A DNA stretch of 64,000 nt from an uncultured Muribaculaceae bacterium (GTDB lineage: Bacteria; Bacteroidota; Bacteroidia; Bacteroidales; Muribaculaceae), in NCBI GenBank assembly GCA_910586995.1, contig CAJUKZ010000002.1:248001-312000 (forward strand), in the 5' to 3' direction. A program made the translations under genes and the position numbers. Shown here in pieces: positions 17,822 through 26,448 of this stretch; positions within the stretch are counted from its first letter, which is position 1, and each line of letters begins with the position of its first letter. A model generated the notes under the pieces. That model was given only the letters and a program-made list of their open reading frames with translations, was not told the origin of the DNA and ran no database searches.

Positions 17822-18240
17822 CAGTTAGAGGCAAGTTTAGCCATCAGATCTCCGAACTTGTCGGCAGCCTCCTGCATCTTAGGTCCGATAAACGGACGCA
17901 GCATTGCTGGAATCTCCACCTCTACGGAGGTCTGGAGTTCAGTGGACTCGTCGGACTTTGAAGTCAGATCGACACCCATAGTCAGAGGTACAGGAGATCC
18001 TACCGCACCGAGCGCAACACGCGACGGAGTACGCTCTATGACTTTCAGCGTGATAGCTCCAAGCTGCGGTGTATTTATGATAAGCGCGTCTTTCTCAAAA
18101 CGTACGTCGCCAACCTTATCGGCAACTTCTGCGGGCAATTTATCGAGTGCACCCTGAAATGCAGTCAGATCTTCGAACTTGGAAGCGATGGTGGCAGCTG
18201 AAACTGCCACTGTCACCGGTTTTGCCTTATATGTAGCCAT
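17821..18240 (-). CDS. Conserved SRPBCC/START-like small protein
   Basis: A 139-residue cytosolic protein without signal peptide. The pattern fits a small helix-grip (SRPBCC) fold: an N-terminal strand and helix (ATIASKFEDLTAFQGALDKLP), a series of strands (LGAITLKVIERTPSRVALGAVG, LQTSVEVEIPAM) and a long C-terminal helix (LRPFIGPKMQEAADKFGDLMAKLA). Homologues of this kind sit beside pyrE in other Bacteroidales as far as I recall. It begins 16 bases after pyrE and overlaps the Rieske-like lipoprotein gene by one base. The ligand and role are unknown. The fold assignment rests on pattern only. Confidence 0.65.
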   Translation of the reverse strand: MATYKAKPVTVAVSAATIASKFEDLTAFQGALDKLPAEVADKVGDVRFEKDALIINTPQLGAITLKVIERTPSRVALGAVGSPVPLTMGVDLTSKSDESTELQTSVEVEIPAMLRPFIGPKMQEAADKFGDLMAKLASN

Positions 18241-18256
18241 GTTTGTATGCTTTTGT

Positions 18257-18907
18257 TTAACCTTTGATCACTCCATCGGGAGTCCAGTTGGCGGGATCTT
18301 TACGCCACATTTTCAACGTATCGATGTCGCTCTCGTTGATGTAGTTTGTCTCAAGCGCAGACTCAAGCAGGGCATTGTAGTTGGAAAGTGCCACCTGCTT
18401 TACATTAGCATTCTTGAAAGCCTCGGCCGCAACGGGGAATTCGTAGGAGAATATTGCAATAATTCCAACCACCTCGCAACCAGCCTTGCGTATAGCCTCA
18501 ATGGCCTTGAGTGAGCTACCTCCTGTTGAAATCAGGTCTTCCACTACCACAACCTTCTGTCCAGGCTTAAGATTTCCTTCGATCAGATTCTCAAGACCAT
18601 GATCCTTGGGTGCTGAACGAACGTAGGCATAAGGCAGACCGAGAGTGTCAGCCACAAGAGCGCCTTGGGCTATGGCTCCTGTAGCCACACCGGCTACAGC
18701 ATCCGGCATCTCAAATTCCTCAAGAATGGCACGGCACAGCTCAACCTTGATGAAAGCGCGCACGTCGGGAAACGACAGAGTCTTGCGGTTGTCTGTGTAT
18801 ATGGGCGAATTCCAGCCCGAAGCCCATGTGAAAGGATTACGTGGCTGAAGCTTGATCGCACTGATGTGAAGAAGTTTTTCTGCTAATAGACGGTCTACTT
18901 GTTTCAT
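18257..18907 (-). CDS. pyrE: Orotate phosphoribosyltransferase
   Basis: Joins orotate to PRPP to form OMP in pyrimidine synthesis. The 216 residues carry the N-terminal substrate region (FTWASGWNSPIYTDNR), the catalytic flexible loop with Lys (RSAPKDHG) and the PRPP-binding signature VVVVEDLISTGGSS (about 118-131). The length is typical. It heads a leftward group with the SRPBCC-like protein and the Rieske-like lipoprotein, and has its own -7 element 42 bases upstream. Confidence 0.95.
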   Translation of the reverse strand: MKQVDRLLAEKLLHISAIKLQPRNPFTWASGWNSPIYTDNRKTLSFPDVRAFIKVELCRAILEEFEMPDAVAGVATGAIAQGALVADTLGLPYAYVRSAPKDHGLENLIEGNLKPGQKVVVVEDLISTGGSSLKAIEAIRKAGCEVVGIIAIFSYEFPVAAEAFKNANVKQVALSNYNALLESALETNYINESDIDTLKMWRKDPANWTPDGVIKG

Positions 18908-18948
18908 TTCTGAGTGATATTTCGTTCTGTCTGAATTGAATTATTTTG

Positions 18949-18956
18949 CAAAAATA
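18949..18956 (-). promoter_or_regulatory. -7 promoter element for pyrE
   Basis: Minus-strand TATTTTTG at 18956-18949; no TTTG at the expected -33 distance. Confidence 0.45.
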
Positions 18957-19042
18957 CAAATTTTATCCTGTTTCGCACTCTCTTATGCTGCTTTTTTAAC
19001 AGCAAATAGCTTAACCACTGGTGTAATCCCCTGCTACTGCGC

Positions 19043-20518
19043 TTATTCTGCAGGTTCTGCGCTCTTGCGTAGTGTATAATGGAATTCGAGACCTCCTTCA
19101 CTGGCATTAGTTATGGAGATTTCTCCACCGTGGAACACTACTGTATCATAGACTATCGGAAGCCCGAGTCCCGTTCCGCAGCTTTTGCGTGATCGTCCTG
19201 AATCCACACAATAGAAGCGCTCGAACAGATGCGGCAGATGTTCTTCTCCGACACCTACCCCATTATCATAGAATGTAAAGTGGTAGAATTCATCATCCTC
19301 CGAATCAATGCGCACTCCGAGCTTCGTACCCTGCGAATACATCACAGCGTTCTTTGTCAGATTATGCAGCATGGCCACAAGCAGCGAGAAGTTACCGTCG
19401 ACAAACGTACCCTCCGGCACATGATTCTCAAACTTCATGTCGCGCAGCAGACCTGATTCCTCATTCTCGCCCTCGACAGTAAGCACCACGTCGTGATAGT
19501 CAATGGGTTCGGTAGGTATCACGTCCGCGCCATCGTCGAAGCGGTTGAGAGTACTTATGTCCTTTATGAGCGAATCCATGCGGTTGATATTCTCCTGCGC
19601 TTTCCGGATGAAGTGGTCACGCGAGCGCTCGTCCATATCAGGATTGTCTACAATGGTATCAAGATAGCCCTTGACAATACATACTGGAGTCTTTAGCTCG
19701 TGAGACACATTGTTTGTCATGCGGCGCTTCATCAGGTTCTTCTCCTCTATGGTCTTCAGCGTCAGTTCATGCTCGCGCTTCATATTTTTCACAGCCTCCG
19801 ACCTCGCATTGAAAATATGCACTATCTGACGGCCGATCTCGCCAAGTTCGTCGTGTCCGAATTTATCATCCGGAATAAAACTCTCGTCATGGGCTGCGCG
19901 TGTGGCGAAATTGCGCAGACGCTTGAGCGTGTTCGAGACATATGTGGTGGTGAGGAATGCGACAAGCGTGATAGCCAATGCAAGAATACCGATAGCGACC
20001 CAGATTTCCGTAGCACCGCCCATCAGGGCATCGGCGACCATAGAGTCATATGGCACTGCGGAATACACAACCACATTGCGGTCCTGCGAGTGGGTGATCG
20101 AATAGTACAACGACTTCTGCCTGTGGCCGGCAAGCTCCAGACGATGACCGTCGTCGCCAACTATCTCGGTATTGGGAGCATTACGGTCAGCCTCATCGAA
20201 CGGCAGCAGTTCGCCACGGCTATATATGCACACTCCGTTTACGGCATCATATACAGATATGCGCATCTTACTGTAGATAGGATCTTCGCGGTAATACTGC
20301 CCGAGAAACGCAAACAGATCATAGACATCGTTGTCCACCTCGCGCTCGAAGAGGATACGCGCGTTTATGAAGTCCATCATCTGACGCACCTCGTCCTGGC
20401 GCATGTCTTCCTCGCGGTGGTATTGCCACCACATCATGCACCCTATCATCACCCACAGCAATCCTATCAGCGGCAGAAACAATCGCCACTGATAAGCGAG
20501 CTTAATCTTTAAAGCCAT
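19043..20518 (-). CDS. Membrane sensor histidine kinase
   Basis: Inner-membrane kinase partner of the response regulator just upstream. With the start at ATG 20518 (MALKIKLAYQW) it has 491 residues. Features in order: TM1 (about 13-31), a periplasmic sensor of some 135 residues, TM2 (about 170-192), a HAMP linker, the dimerization/H-box VSHELKTPV (His273), an N-box LHNLTKNAV, the G1 box YDNGVGVG, an F-box LFERFY and the G2 box GTGLGLPI. The start overlaps the end of the regulator gene by 17 bases, implying coupled translation. A longer frame from 20584 lies entirely within the regulator gene and is rejected. The signal sensed is unknown. Confidence 0.9.
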   Translation of the reverse strand: MALKIKLAYQWRLFLPLIGLLWVMIGCMMWWQYHREEDMRQDEVRQMMDFINARILFEREVDNDVYDLFAFLGQYYREDPIYSKMRISVYDAVNGVCIYSRGELLPFDEADRNAPNTEIVGDDGHRLELAGHRQKSLYYSITHSQDRNVVVYSAVPYDSMVADALMGGATEIWVAIGILALAITLVAFLTTTYVSNTLKRLRNFATRAAHDESFIPDDKFGHDELGEIGRQIVHIFNARSEAVKNMKREHELTLKTIEEKNLMKRRMTNNVSHELKTPVCIVKGYLDTIVDNPDMDERSRDHFIRKAQENINRMDSLIKDISTLNRFDDGADVIPTEPIDYHDVVLTVEGENEESGLLRDMKFENHVPEGTFVDGNFSLLVAMLHNLTKNAVMYSQGTKLGVRIDSEDDEFYHFTFYDNGVGVGEEHLPHLFERFYCVDSGRSRKSCGTGLGLPIVYDTVVFHGGEISITNASEGGLEFHYTLRKSAEPAE

Positions 20519-21212
20519 AGCCGAACCCCTGACGTGTCTGGATATTTCCGCCATAGACCCCAAGCTTTTTGCGCAGACGCGCAAGGTTGGTATCCACGGT
20601 GCGGTTTGTCACGTTCACATCGTCGGCCCATACATTCTTCAGGATTTCATCTCGAGTGTATATGCGATTGCGGTGCGAGATCAGGAACAACAGGAGATCA
20701 TACTCCGTCTTGGTGAGCTGCAACTGTTCTCCGGCAATATAGACCATCTTGTCGTTGCGGCTCACGCGCAGGTCATGAAACACGATGTCCGGTTCGTAGT
20801 GTCCTGATGCGATATTGGCTGCAACTTCCTGGGAGATATGGCTGCGGCGCAGCACTGAACGCACGCGGGCGCGCACTTCGGTCAGATTAAACGGTTTGGT
20901 GATATAGTCGTCAGCTCCCATGTTCAGACCCATCACTTTGTCATCAAGCTCGTCGAGAGCTGAACAAAACATTATCGGAGTGTTTTCCGTACCGGAGGTG
21001 TTGCGCAGACGCTTCGCGAGATCGAACCCGCTGAGCCGTCCCATCATTATGTCAAGTATGAACAACGAATATGAGGCTGTGTCTTTTTCAAGCGCTTCCT
21101 CTGCTGAATATGCGCAGTCAACTTCATAACCGTCTTTTTCAAGATTGAATTTCATAAGTTCGCAGACCGATTCCTCGTCGTCCACTACAAGAATTTTAAT
21201 TCTCATATTCAA
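20502..21212 (-). CDS. OmpR-family response regulator
   Basis: Two-component DNA-binding regulator, 236 residues. The receiver domain has the acidic pocket VVDDEE, phosphoacceptor Asp54 in LFILDIMMG, Thr/Ser switch FCSALDE and the conserved Lys in YITKPF. The C-terminal winged helix has the typical LTKTEYDLLLFLISHRNRIYTRDEIL and the recognition-helix region NRTVDTNLARLRKKLG. It is followed by its kinase with a 17-base overlap. Its leader carries a perfect 15-base palindrome close to the start codon that could be an autoregulatory site. Confidence 0.93.
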   Translation of the reverse strand: MNMRIKILVVDDEESVCELMKFNLEKDGYEVDCAYSAEEALEKDTASYSLFILDIMMGRLSGFDLAKRLRNTSGTENTPIMFCSALDELDDKVMGLNMGADDYITKPFNLTEVRARVRSVLRRSHISQEVAANIASGHYEPDIVFHDLRVSRNDKMVYIAGEQLQLTKTEYDLLLFLISHRNRIYTRDEILKNVWADDVNVTNRTVDTNLARLRKKLGVYGGNIQTRQGFGYGFKD

Positions 21213-21225
21213 TGCATTATGTTTC

Positions 21226-21275
21226 CGGATGTTACATCCGTACTTCGTTTGTTCTATTTTTATGTCGTAAAGTTA
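21226..21275 (-). promoter_or_regulatory. Leader of the two-component operon: weak -7 element and palindrome
   Basis: Minus-strand TAACTTTA (21275-21268) is one base off the -7 consensus, with ATTG 18 bases upstream. Between it and the ATG (21212) lies the perfect palindrome CGGATGT-T-ACATCCG (21226-21240). This could act as an operator or as a short RNA hairpin. Confidence 0.4.
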
Positions 21276-21374
21276 CACATTTTGCAGGGCTTTCAATGAT
21301 TAAAAAACGTTAAAACAGTCTAACCATCGAACCATCCTGCAATGCATGTGTTATAGTGTTATAATTACTATAAT

Positions 21375-21453
21375 TTGCACTGTGTTTTTTCATGGTATTA
21401 GATTTAAGGTTAAAGAATCAAATCGGTCGTCGGGAGACGACCGATTGTTTTTT
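21375..21453 (+). ncRNA. Candidate small RNA or small ORF between the response regulator and apbE
   Basis: Reading rightward, opposite to both neighbours, an imperfect -7 element (TATAATTTG, 21369-21377 region) is followed about 45 bases later by a very strong intrinsic terminator. That terminator is an 11-bp GC-rich stem 21421-21431/21436-21446 with a GGGA loop and then GTTTTTT. No known gene uses this terminator in this direction, so a short transcript is likely. It includes an ATG (21392) opening a frame of about 28 codons that reads through the hairpin (MVLDLRLKNQIGRRETTD...). Whether it is coding or structural cannot be told from one sequence. Confidence 0.35.
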
Positions 21454-21493
21454 ATGTCCATGCCGCTATCAGACATGAATATCAGAAGATCTG

Positions 21494-22501
21494 TTATTCT
21501 GCAGGAAATCCGGAGGTAGGCATAAGTGTGAATCCGCCCACGGAATCTGCCACGACGATCAGCGCTTCCACTCCGTCCACTGCCTCTATCATGGCAAAGG
21601 CACTGTCGGCAGGCATAGCCATCACCGCAGTTGCGAAAGCATCGGCAAGCATACACTGCGGGGCTATAACAGACGCCGACAATGTAGACGTCTTTACAGG
21701 ATAGCCCGTACCCGGACTTATCGTATGCCAAGCCCTGCCATAACCTTCTATCTGTCTATAATTTCGATAATTTCCGGAGGTAGCCACTGCACATCCGTCA
21801 AGCGTAAGCATACGCATTCGTTCATGCGCGGCCGGATCTTCGCTGCGGGGGGCATCTATCTGTATGCGCCATAGTTTTCCACGAGGGTTCACGCCTGATG
21901 CAACTATCTCTCCGCCAATCTCAACCATGTAGTTGTCCACACCATTTCGGCGCAGCATATCGGCCACAAGATCGCAACCGTAGCCCTTGGTGATTGCAGA
22001 AAAATTGAACTGCATGCGGCCGTCAGGCTTGCGCACATTCAAATTTTCATCAACCTCTACTCCGGATATACCGATGAAGCTCATCACGCTGTCTATTTCA
22101 ACCTGCGAAGGTGCATATCCCGGATGCCCGTCGAAACCGAAGCCCCATAGATTGACCAAGGGGGATACCGTAGGATCAAAAGCCCCGTCACTGAGGGCGT
22201 TGACCTGCTTGGAAGCCGCCATCACGCGCGCAATATTTACGTCTGCCACAGAATCTGTACCCATATTGATGCGCGAGATAGTGGAGTTGGGCAGAAACGG
22301 AGACAGCGAGTTCTCCACTTCAGAAAACACGCGCTGCACAGAGTCCACCAAAGCTCCATCACCTTGATATACTATCCTGTATGTAGTGTGCCAGACAACT
22401 CCTTCAAGCACACGATACTCGCCTCCGCTACGTGTGCATGCGGCCATTACGGCGAGTAATACCACCACTATATAGCCATAGGATAATGATCTGCGCCACA
22501 T
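21494..22501 (-). CDS. apbE: FAD:protein FMN transferase (ApbE), lipoprotein
   Basis: Transfers FMN covalently to Ser/Thr of flavoproteins such as RnfG/NqrC on the periplasmic side. The 335 residues begin with a signal peptide and lipobox MAACT (Cys about 22). The ApbE fold follows: a segment with SPFLPNSTISRIN, a substrate region ATSGNYRNYR, the HTISPGTGYP motif (usually H-x-I-D-P-x-TG; here Ser replaces Asp) and the magnesium-binding ADAFATAVMAM. It lies 35 bases after the PCMD protein gene, apparently in one transcript. No Rnf/Nqr gene is in the window. Confidence 0.92.
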   Translation of the reverse strand: MWRRSLSYGYIVVVLLAVMAACTRSGGEYRVLEGVVWHTTYRIVYQGDGALVDSVQRVFSEVENSLSPFLPNSTISRINMGTDSVADVNIARVMAASKQVNALSDGAFDPTVSPLVNLWGFGFDGHPGYAPSQVEIDSVMSFIGISGVEVDENLNVRKPDGRMQFNFSAITKGYGCDLVADMLRRNGVDNYMVEIGGEIVASGVNPRGKLWRIQIDAPRSEDPAAHERMRMLTLDGCAVATSGNYRNYRQIEGYGRAWHTISPGTGYPVKTSTLSASVIAPQCMLADAFATAVMAMPADSAFAMIEAVDGVEALIVVADSVGGFTLMPTSGFPAE

Positions 22502-22536
22502 AACAAGATTAAAAACAGACTAAGGTAAGTAAGTAA

Positions 22537-23496
22537 TCAATAAACAAGACCGATATTGTCGGCCCAGAGCGTAAGACCAAGTGTTCCGATATAAGCCTGA
22601 CCGCTTCCTGCCGACAGCATCACGAGCATATGAGTCGGGGTAGCATCAGCATCATCCCAGCCCACTTCCCGGACAGGAACCATCTTACCCTTGGAATTGC
22701 GCGCCCAATAGTTCTTGTCGTCAGGGATCAGCCCCATATAAGATTTATAATCCTGACGTCCGGTGATGTCGCCATAAAGGACCGGTATCTGGTGTCCGTT
22801 GACCCATCCTTTTGTCGAACGGGCATAACGCTTACGACCTGTGCCCACACGCTTTGCATATATATTTCCATCTTTATCCTCCCACCTGCGTTGAAGAATA
22901 ATGAACACTTCCGCGCAGTCTGTACCGGCATAAGTCTTCTTTTTGCCGAAACCGCTGGAATATGTACGCAGACCACCTACCGGAACTTCAAGCTTATAGT
23001 CGAACTGCAATGCTTTCGGTCGCTTTGTGAACGGCACACCCATCTCCATATTCGAATATGGATTCTTGGTGCTCTTGATTGGCTCGATCATCTTGCCTAA
23101 GAATATAGATCCCGCCACAAGCACGTCGATATTTATTATTCCCACCGCCTTGCAGTGTTCAAGCAAAGTCTCCATCCTGACGCATTTTCCATTAGGTGCG
23201 CTTCTGACGTCCGGAAACACAGCATTGCTCGTCTTTGTGATACCCATCACCTTGGCCAGCACATTGCAGGTAGCCCAAGGCGATCCTCCACGGTTGGTAT
23301 ATGGTTCGCCCGAATCATCAGTACCATCAGGCGCTATCTCGTACACTTTCTTATGATCGCCGCCTATGACCGCTGATTCCTTGATATTCCGGATAAGCCA
23401 GTGATTCATGTCGCCAAATGCTATCGGCTCAAACGTATCTGCAAATGATACACCGGCGCATAACATCGCAGCAGCAATGATGGATAATTTTCTCAT
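22537..23496 (-). CDS. PCMD-domain exported protein
   Basis: A 319-residue protein with a signal peptide (MRKLSIIAAAMLCAGVSFA). Its beta-rich body matches the Bacteroidetes PCMD (putative carbohydrate metabolism) domain: NRGGSPWATCNVL near residue 70, LQFDYKLEVPVG, and C-terminal MLVMLSAGSGQAYIGTLGLTLWADNIGLVY typical of the domain's end. The start at ATG 23496 is chosen because the longer frame begins upstream of the predicted transcription start. The real function of the family is not known; binding of surface glycans is a common suggestion. It is followed by apbE. Confidence 0.72.
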   Translation of the reverse strand: MRKLSIIAAAMLCAGVSFADTFEPIAFGDMNHWLIRNIKESAVIGGDHKKVYEIAPDGTDDSGEPYTNRGGSPWATCNVLAKVMGITKTSNAVFPDVRSAPNGKCVRMETLLEHCKAVGIINIDVLVAGSIFLGKMIEPIKSTKNPYSNMEMGVPFTKRPKALQFDYKLEVPVGGLRTYSSGFGKKKTYAGTDCAEVFIILQRRWEDKDGNIYAKRVGTGRKRYARSTKGWVNGHQIPVLYGDITGRQDYKSYMGLIPDDKNYWARNSKGKMVPVREVGWDDADATPTHMLVMLSAGSGQAYIGTLGLTLWADNIGLVY

Positions 23497-23583
23497 ATCC
23501 TTTGTATTATATATGATCCAACAAATAATTACACCGGGAGCTGCGTCAGCCGCAAATATGATCCCGGATAAACCTTTACGCTG

Positions 23584-23591
23584 CAAAATTA
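23584..23591 (-). promoter_or_regulatory. -7 promoter element for PCMD-apbE
   Basis: Minus-strand TAATTTTG at 23591-23584; predicted start near 23577 and a leader of about 80 bases. It faces the aminotransferase promoter 75 bases away. Confidence 0.5.
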
Positions 23592-23665
23592 GTGAAAATA
23601 CCTAACATTACGGCATAAAAAGCATTTAGGCACAATAAAAAGGCATAAGTAGAAAAAAATATCAT

Positions 23666-23673
23666 TAACTTTG
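23666..23673 (+). promoter_or_regulatory. -7 promoter element for the aminotransferase-tyrS pair
   Basis: TAACTTTG at 23666-23673, about 70 bases before the start codon; no good -33 TTTG. Confidence 0.5.
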
Positions 23674-23743
23674 TGGCTTAAATTCAAGCCGCAAGCCATC
23701 CCGCGGCAGCATTACCGACAAAATCAGACATAGATTGAAAAAT

Positions 23744-24940
23744 ATGAGCCAAATATCAAACAGAGTGGCCTCACTCGCCCAGTCGGCCACACTGGCAATG
23801 TCGCAGAAAAGCCAGGAGCTTAAAGCGCAGGGCGTCGATGTTATAAATCTTTCAGTCGGTGAGCCGGACTTCTTTACTCCGGACCACATAAAGGAGGCCG
23901 CATGCCGTGCCATAGAGGAGAATTTTACGTTCTACTCTCCTGTGCCGGGATATATGTCGCTCCGCAAAGCTATCTCTGAAAAACTGCATCGTGAGAACGG
24001 GCTGAGCTTCGCCCCCGAGCAGATCGTGGTGAGCGGAGGCGCAAAGCAGGCACTCTGCAATGCCGTACTTGCGCTTGTCAATCCAGGCGACGAGGTCATA
24101 ATCCCAACTCCTGCATGGGTCAGCTACGTGGAGATGGTGAAACTTGCCGAAGGCGTCAACGTAACCGTACATGCAGGGCTTGATCAGGACTTCAAGATCA
24201 CACCCGCACAGCTCGAAGCGGCGATAACTCCCCGCACACGCCTTATGATCCTGTGCTCACCATCCAATCCTACAGGCAGCGTCTATACCAAAGCCGAACT
24301 TCAGGGACTCGTGGACGTGCTGGCCAAGCATCCTGACGTAACCGTAATTGCCGACGAGATCTATGAGCATATCAACTTCACCGGAGAATTCACATCCCTG
24401 GCATCATTCCCCGAAATTGCCGACCGCGTGGTAGTGATCAATGGTGTGTCCAAGGCCTATGCCATGACCGGATGGCGCATAGGATTCATGGCTGCGCCGC
24501 TGTCTATTGCAAAAGCATGCTCCAAACTGCAAGGACAGTACACCTCAGGCGCATCTTCAATAGCACAGAAAGCGGCAGAAGCTGCTTATACAGGTCCTCA
24601 GGACTGTGTCGAGACAATGCGCAAGGCATTCGAACGCCGCCGTGACCTCGTAGTTGGTCTTGCAAGAGAAATACCCGGTATTAAAGTCAACGAGCCGAAA
24701 GGCGCGTTCTACCTGTTTCCCGATGTGCGTGAGTTCATCGGACGCACCACACCTTCAGGCTATGTATTGGAAAACTCTGGCGACGTGGCCATGTATCTGC
24801 TCGAACACGCACATGTGGCTACAGTAGACGGCGCTGCTTTCTGCTCTCCGGGCTACATCAGACTGAGCTACGCGACATCAGACGACAACATACGCGAGGC
24901 AATGAGCCGCATCTCCAAGGCTCTCGGCGAACTCAAATAG
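23744..24940 (+). CDS. aspC: Aspartate/aromatic aminotransferase, class I PLP fold
   Basis: PLP enzyme moving the amino group between aspartate (or an aromatic or prephenate-type acid) and 2-oxoglutarate. The 398 residues begin at ATG 23744 (MSQISNRV); a TTG three codons upstream is less likely. Conserved features: SVGEPDFFTP, the substrate region Y-SPVPGY, SGGAKQAL, the Asn of SPSNPTG, ADEIYEHINF, the PLP lysine in NGVSKAYAMTGWRIGF, and the terminal Arg in GYIRLSYA. This is the type Ib subgroup common in Bacteroidetes. It is 32 bases upstream of tyrS and probably co-transcribed. Exact substrate preference is not decided by sequence. Confidence 0.9.
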   Translation: MSQISNRVASLAQSATLAMSQKSQELKAQGVDVINLSVGEPDFFTPDHIKEAACRAIEENFTFYSPVPGYMSLRKAISEKLHRENGLSFAPEQIVVSGGAKQALCNAVLALVNPGDEVIIPTPAWVSYVEMVKLAEGVNVTVHAGLDQDFKITPAQLEAAITPRTRLMILCSPSNPTGSVYTKAELQGLVDVLAKHPDVTVIADEIYEHINFTGEFTSLASFPEIADRVVVINGVSKAYAMTGWRIGFMAAPLSIAKACSKLQGQYTSGASSIAQKAAEAAYTGPQDCVETMRKAFERRRDLVVGLAREIPGIKVNEPKGAFYLFPDVREFIGRTTPSGYVLENSGDVAMYLLEHAHVATVDGAAFCSPGYIRLSYATSDDNIREAMSRISKALGELK

Positions 24941-24972
24941 CAACCTATCCTAAAAAACATAATCACATATAC

Positions 24973-26265
24973 ATGGACTTCATAAACGAGATAAAGTGGC
25001 GTGGCATGATACATCAGATGATGCCCGGCACTGAAGAAAAACTCAGCGAGGGCATGACCACGGCATATATAGGCATAGACCCGACTGCCGACAGCCTACA
25101 CATCGGCCACCTCGTCAGCGTAATGATGCTCAAGCATTTCCAACGCGCAGGACACAAACCTATAGCACTCGTGGGAGGCGCAACCGGTATGATCGGCGAT
25201 CCTTCGCTCAAGAGCCAGGAGCGCAAACTGCTCGACGAACAGACATTGCGCCACAACCAGGAAGCCATCAAGGCACAGCTCTCCAAATTCCTTGACTTCG
25301 ATTCCGACAGCCCTAACGCCGCCGTTCTTGTCAACAATTACGACTGGATGAAGAACTTTTCATTTCTTGACTTTATCCGTGACGTAGGCAAGCATATCAC
25401 TGTCAACTATATGATGGCCAAGGACTCTGTGAAGAAACGTCTTTCCGGAGACTCGCAGCAAGGCATGTCGTTCACCGAATTCTCCTATCAGCTTGTTCAG
25501 GGCTACGACTTCCTTACCCTGTTCCGCGACCGCAACTGTGTGCTGCAGATGGGAGGCTCAGACCAGTGGGGCAACATGACCACCGGATCAGAACTCGTGC
25601 GCCGCACTCTCGGCAAGGAAGTATATGCACTCACATTCCCTCTAATAACCAAAGCCGACGGCGGTAAATTCGGTAAGACCGAAAGTGGCAACGTATGGCT
25701 TGATCCTCGCTACACATCGCCTTACAAATTCTACCAGTTCTGGCTCAATGTATCGGATGCCGATGCAGAGAAATATATAAAGATATTCACCGAACTGCCG
25801 GAGGAAGAAGTCAAGGCTCTTGTAGCCGAACAGGCTGAGAATCCCGGAGCACGCCCCCTGCAGAAGCGGCTTGCCAAAGAAGTGACCACAATGGTACACT
25901 CCGCAGCCGACTATGAAGCCGCTGTCGAGGCTTCGCAGATACTGTTCAGCAACAAAGCGGCCGACATACTCCACAAAATCGACGAAGCCACACTCCTGGC
26001 AGTGATGGAAGGCGTTCCTACTTTTGACGTATCACGCGCTGAGATAGAAGACGGCATCAAACTTGCCGACCTGCTCGTCGACCGTGCCGGAGTCTTCCCC
26101 TCCAAAGCAGAGATGCGAAAGATGACACAAGGCGGAGGCGTCTCCATCAATAAGGAGAAGATCTCCGACGCATACGCCCCTGCATCGGCCGACATGCTGC
26201 TCAACGGAAAATATATGCTCGTCCAGCGCGGCAAGAAAAACTACTTCCTGCTGATAGCTAAATAG
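24973..26265 (+). CDS. tyrS: Tyrosyl-tRNA synthetase
   Basis: Charges tRNA-Tyr. The 430 residues have the class I HIGH motif as HIGH (43-46 in SLHIGHLVSVMM), the tyrosine-binding Y-QL-QGYDF and QMGGSDQWGN segments, a KMSKS-equivalent KFGKTESG and a C-terminal S4 RNA-binding domain (AEIEDGIKLADLLVDRAGVFPSKAEMRKMTQGGG). This matches the bacterial TyrRS of the short (TyrS) class. Confidence 0.96.
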   Translation: MDFINEIKWRGMIHQMMPGTEEKLSEGMTTAYIGIDPTADSLHIGHLVSVMMLKHFQRAGHKPIALVGGATGMIGDPSLKSQERKLLDEQTLRHNQEAIKAQLSKFLDFDSDSPNAAVLVNNYDWMKNFSFLDFIRDVGKHITVNYMMAKDSVKKRLSGDSQQGMSFTEFSYQLVQGYDFLTLFRDRNCVLQMGGSDQWGNMTTGSELVRRTLGKEVYALTFPLITKADGGKFGKTESGNVWLDPRYTSPYKFYQFWLNVSDADAEKYIKIFTELPEEEVKALVAEQAENPGARPLQKRLAKEVTTMVHSAADYEAAVEASQILFSNKAADILHKIDEATLLAVMEGVPTFDVSRAEIEDGIKLADLLVDRAGVFPSKAEMRKMTQGGGVSINKEKISDAYAPASADMLLNGKYMLVQRGKKNYFLLIAK

Positions 26266-26325
26266 TATCATATAACCGACATATATAGACGGAAAAATCT
26301 TATTCTAAGATATAGACCAAATTTA

Positions 26326-26376
26326 CAGGACTGCACCTTAAATGTTGAAATACTCAGCTTTTAAGGTGCAGTCCTG
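26326..26376 (+). repeat. Perfect 17-bp inverted repeat between tyrS and an ATPase remnant
   Basis: CAGGACTGCACCTTAAA (26326-26342) is repeated in inverse at 26360-26376, with a 17-base spacer. A hairpin this stable could terminate both convergent genes, but there is no U-tract on either side. It could also be a remnant of a mobile-element end, since the neighbouring gene is broken. Confidence 0.7.
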
Positions 26377-26448
26377 CCGCTATATATTAATTTGTAATTG
26401 AACTACTTTCTTATCAATTTTCTTTATACATAAGAGGTTATATTTTAA

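Noticed and set aside
19700..20512. 270-codon plus-strand frame over the histidine kinase
   Set aside because: Shadow; the kinase frame on the minus strand has all catalytic boxes.
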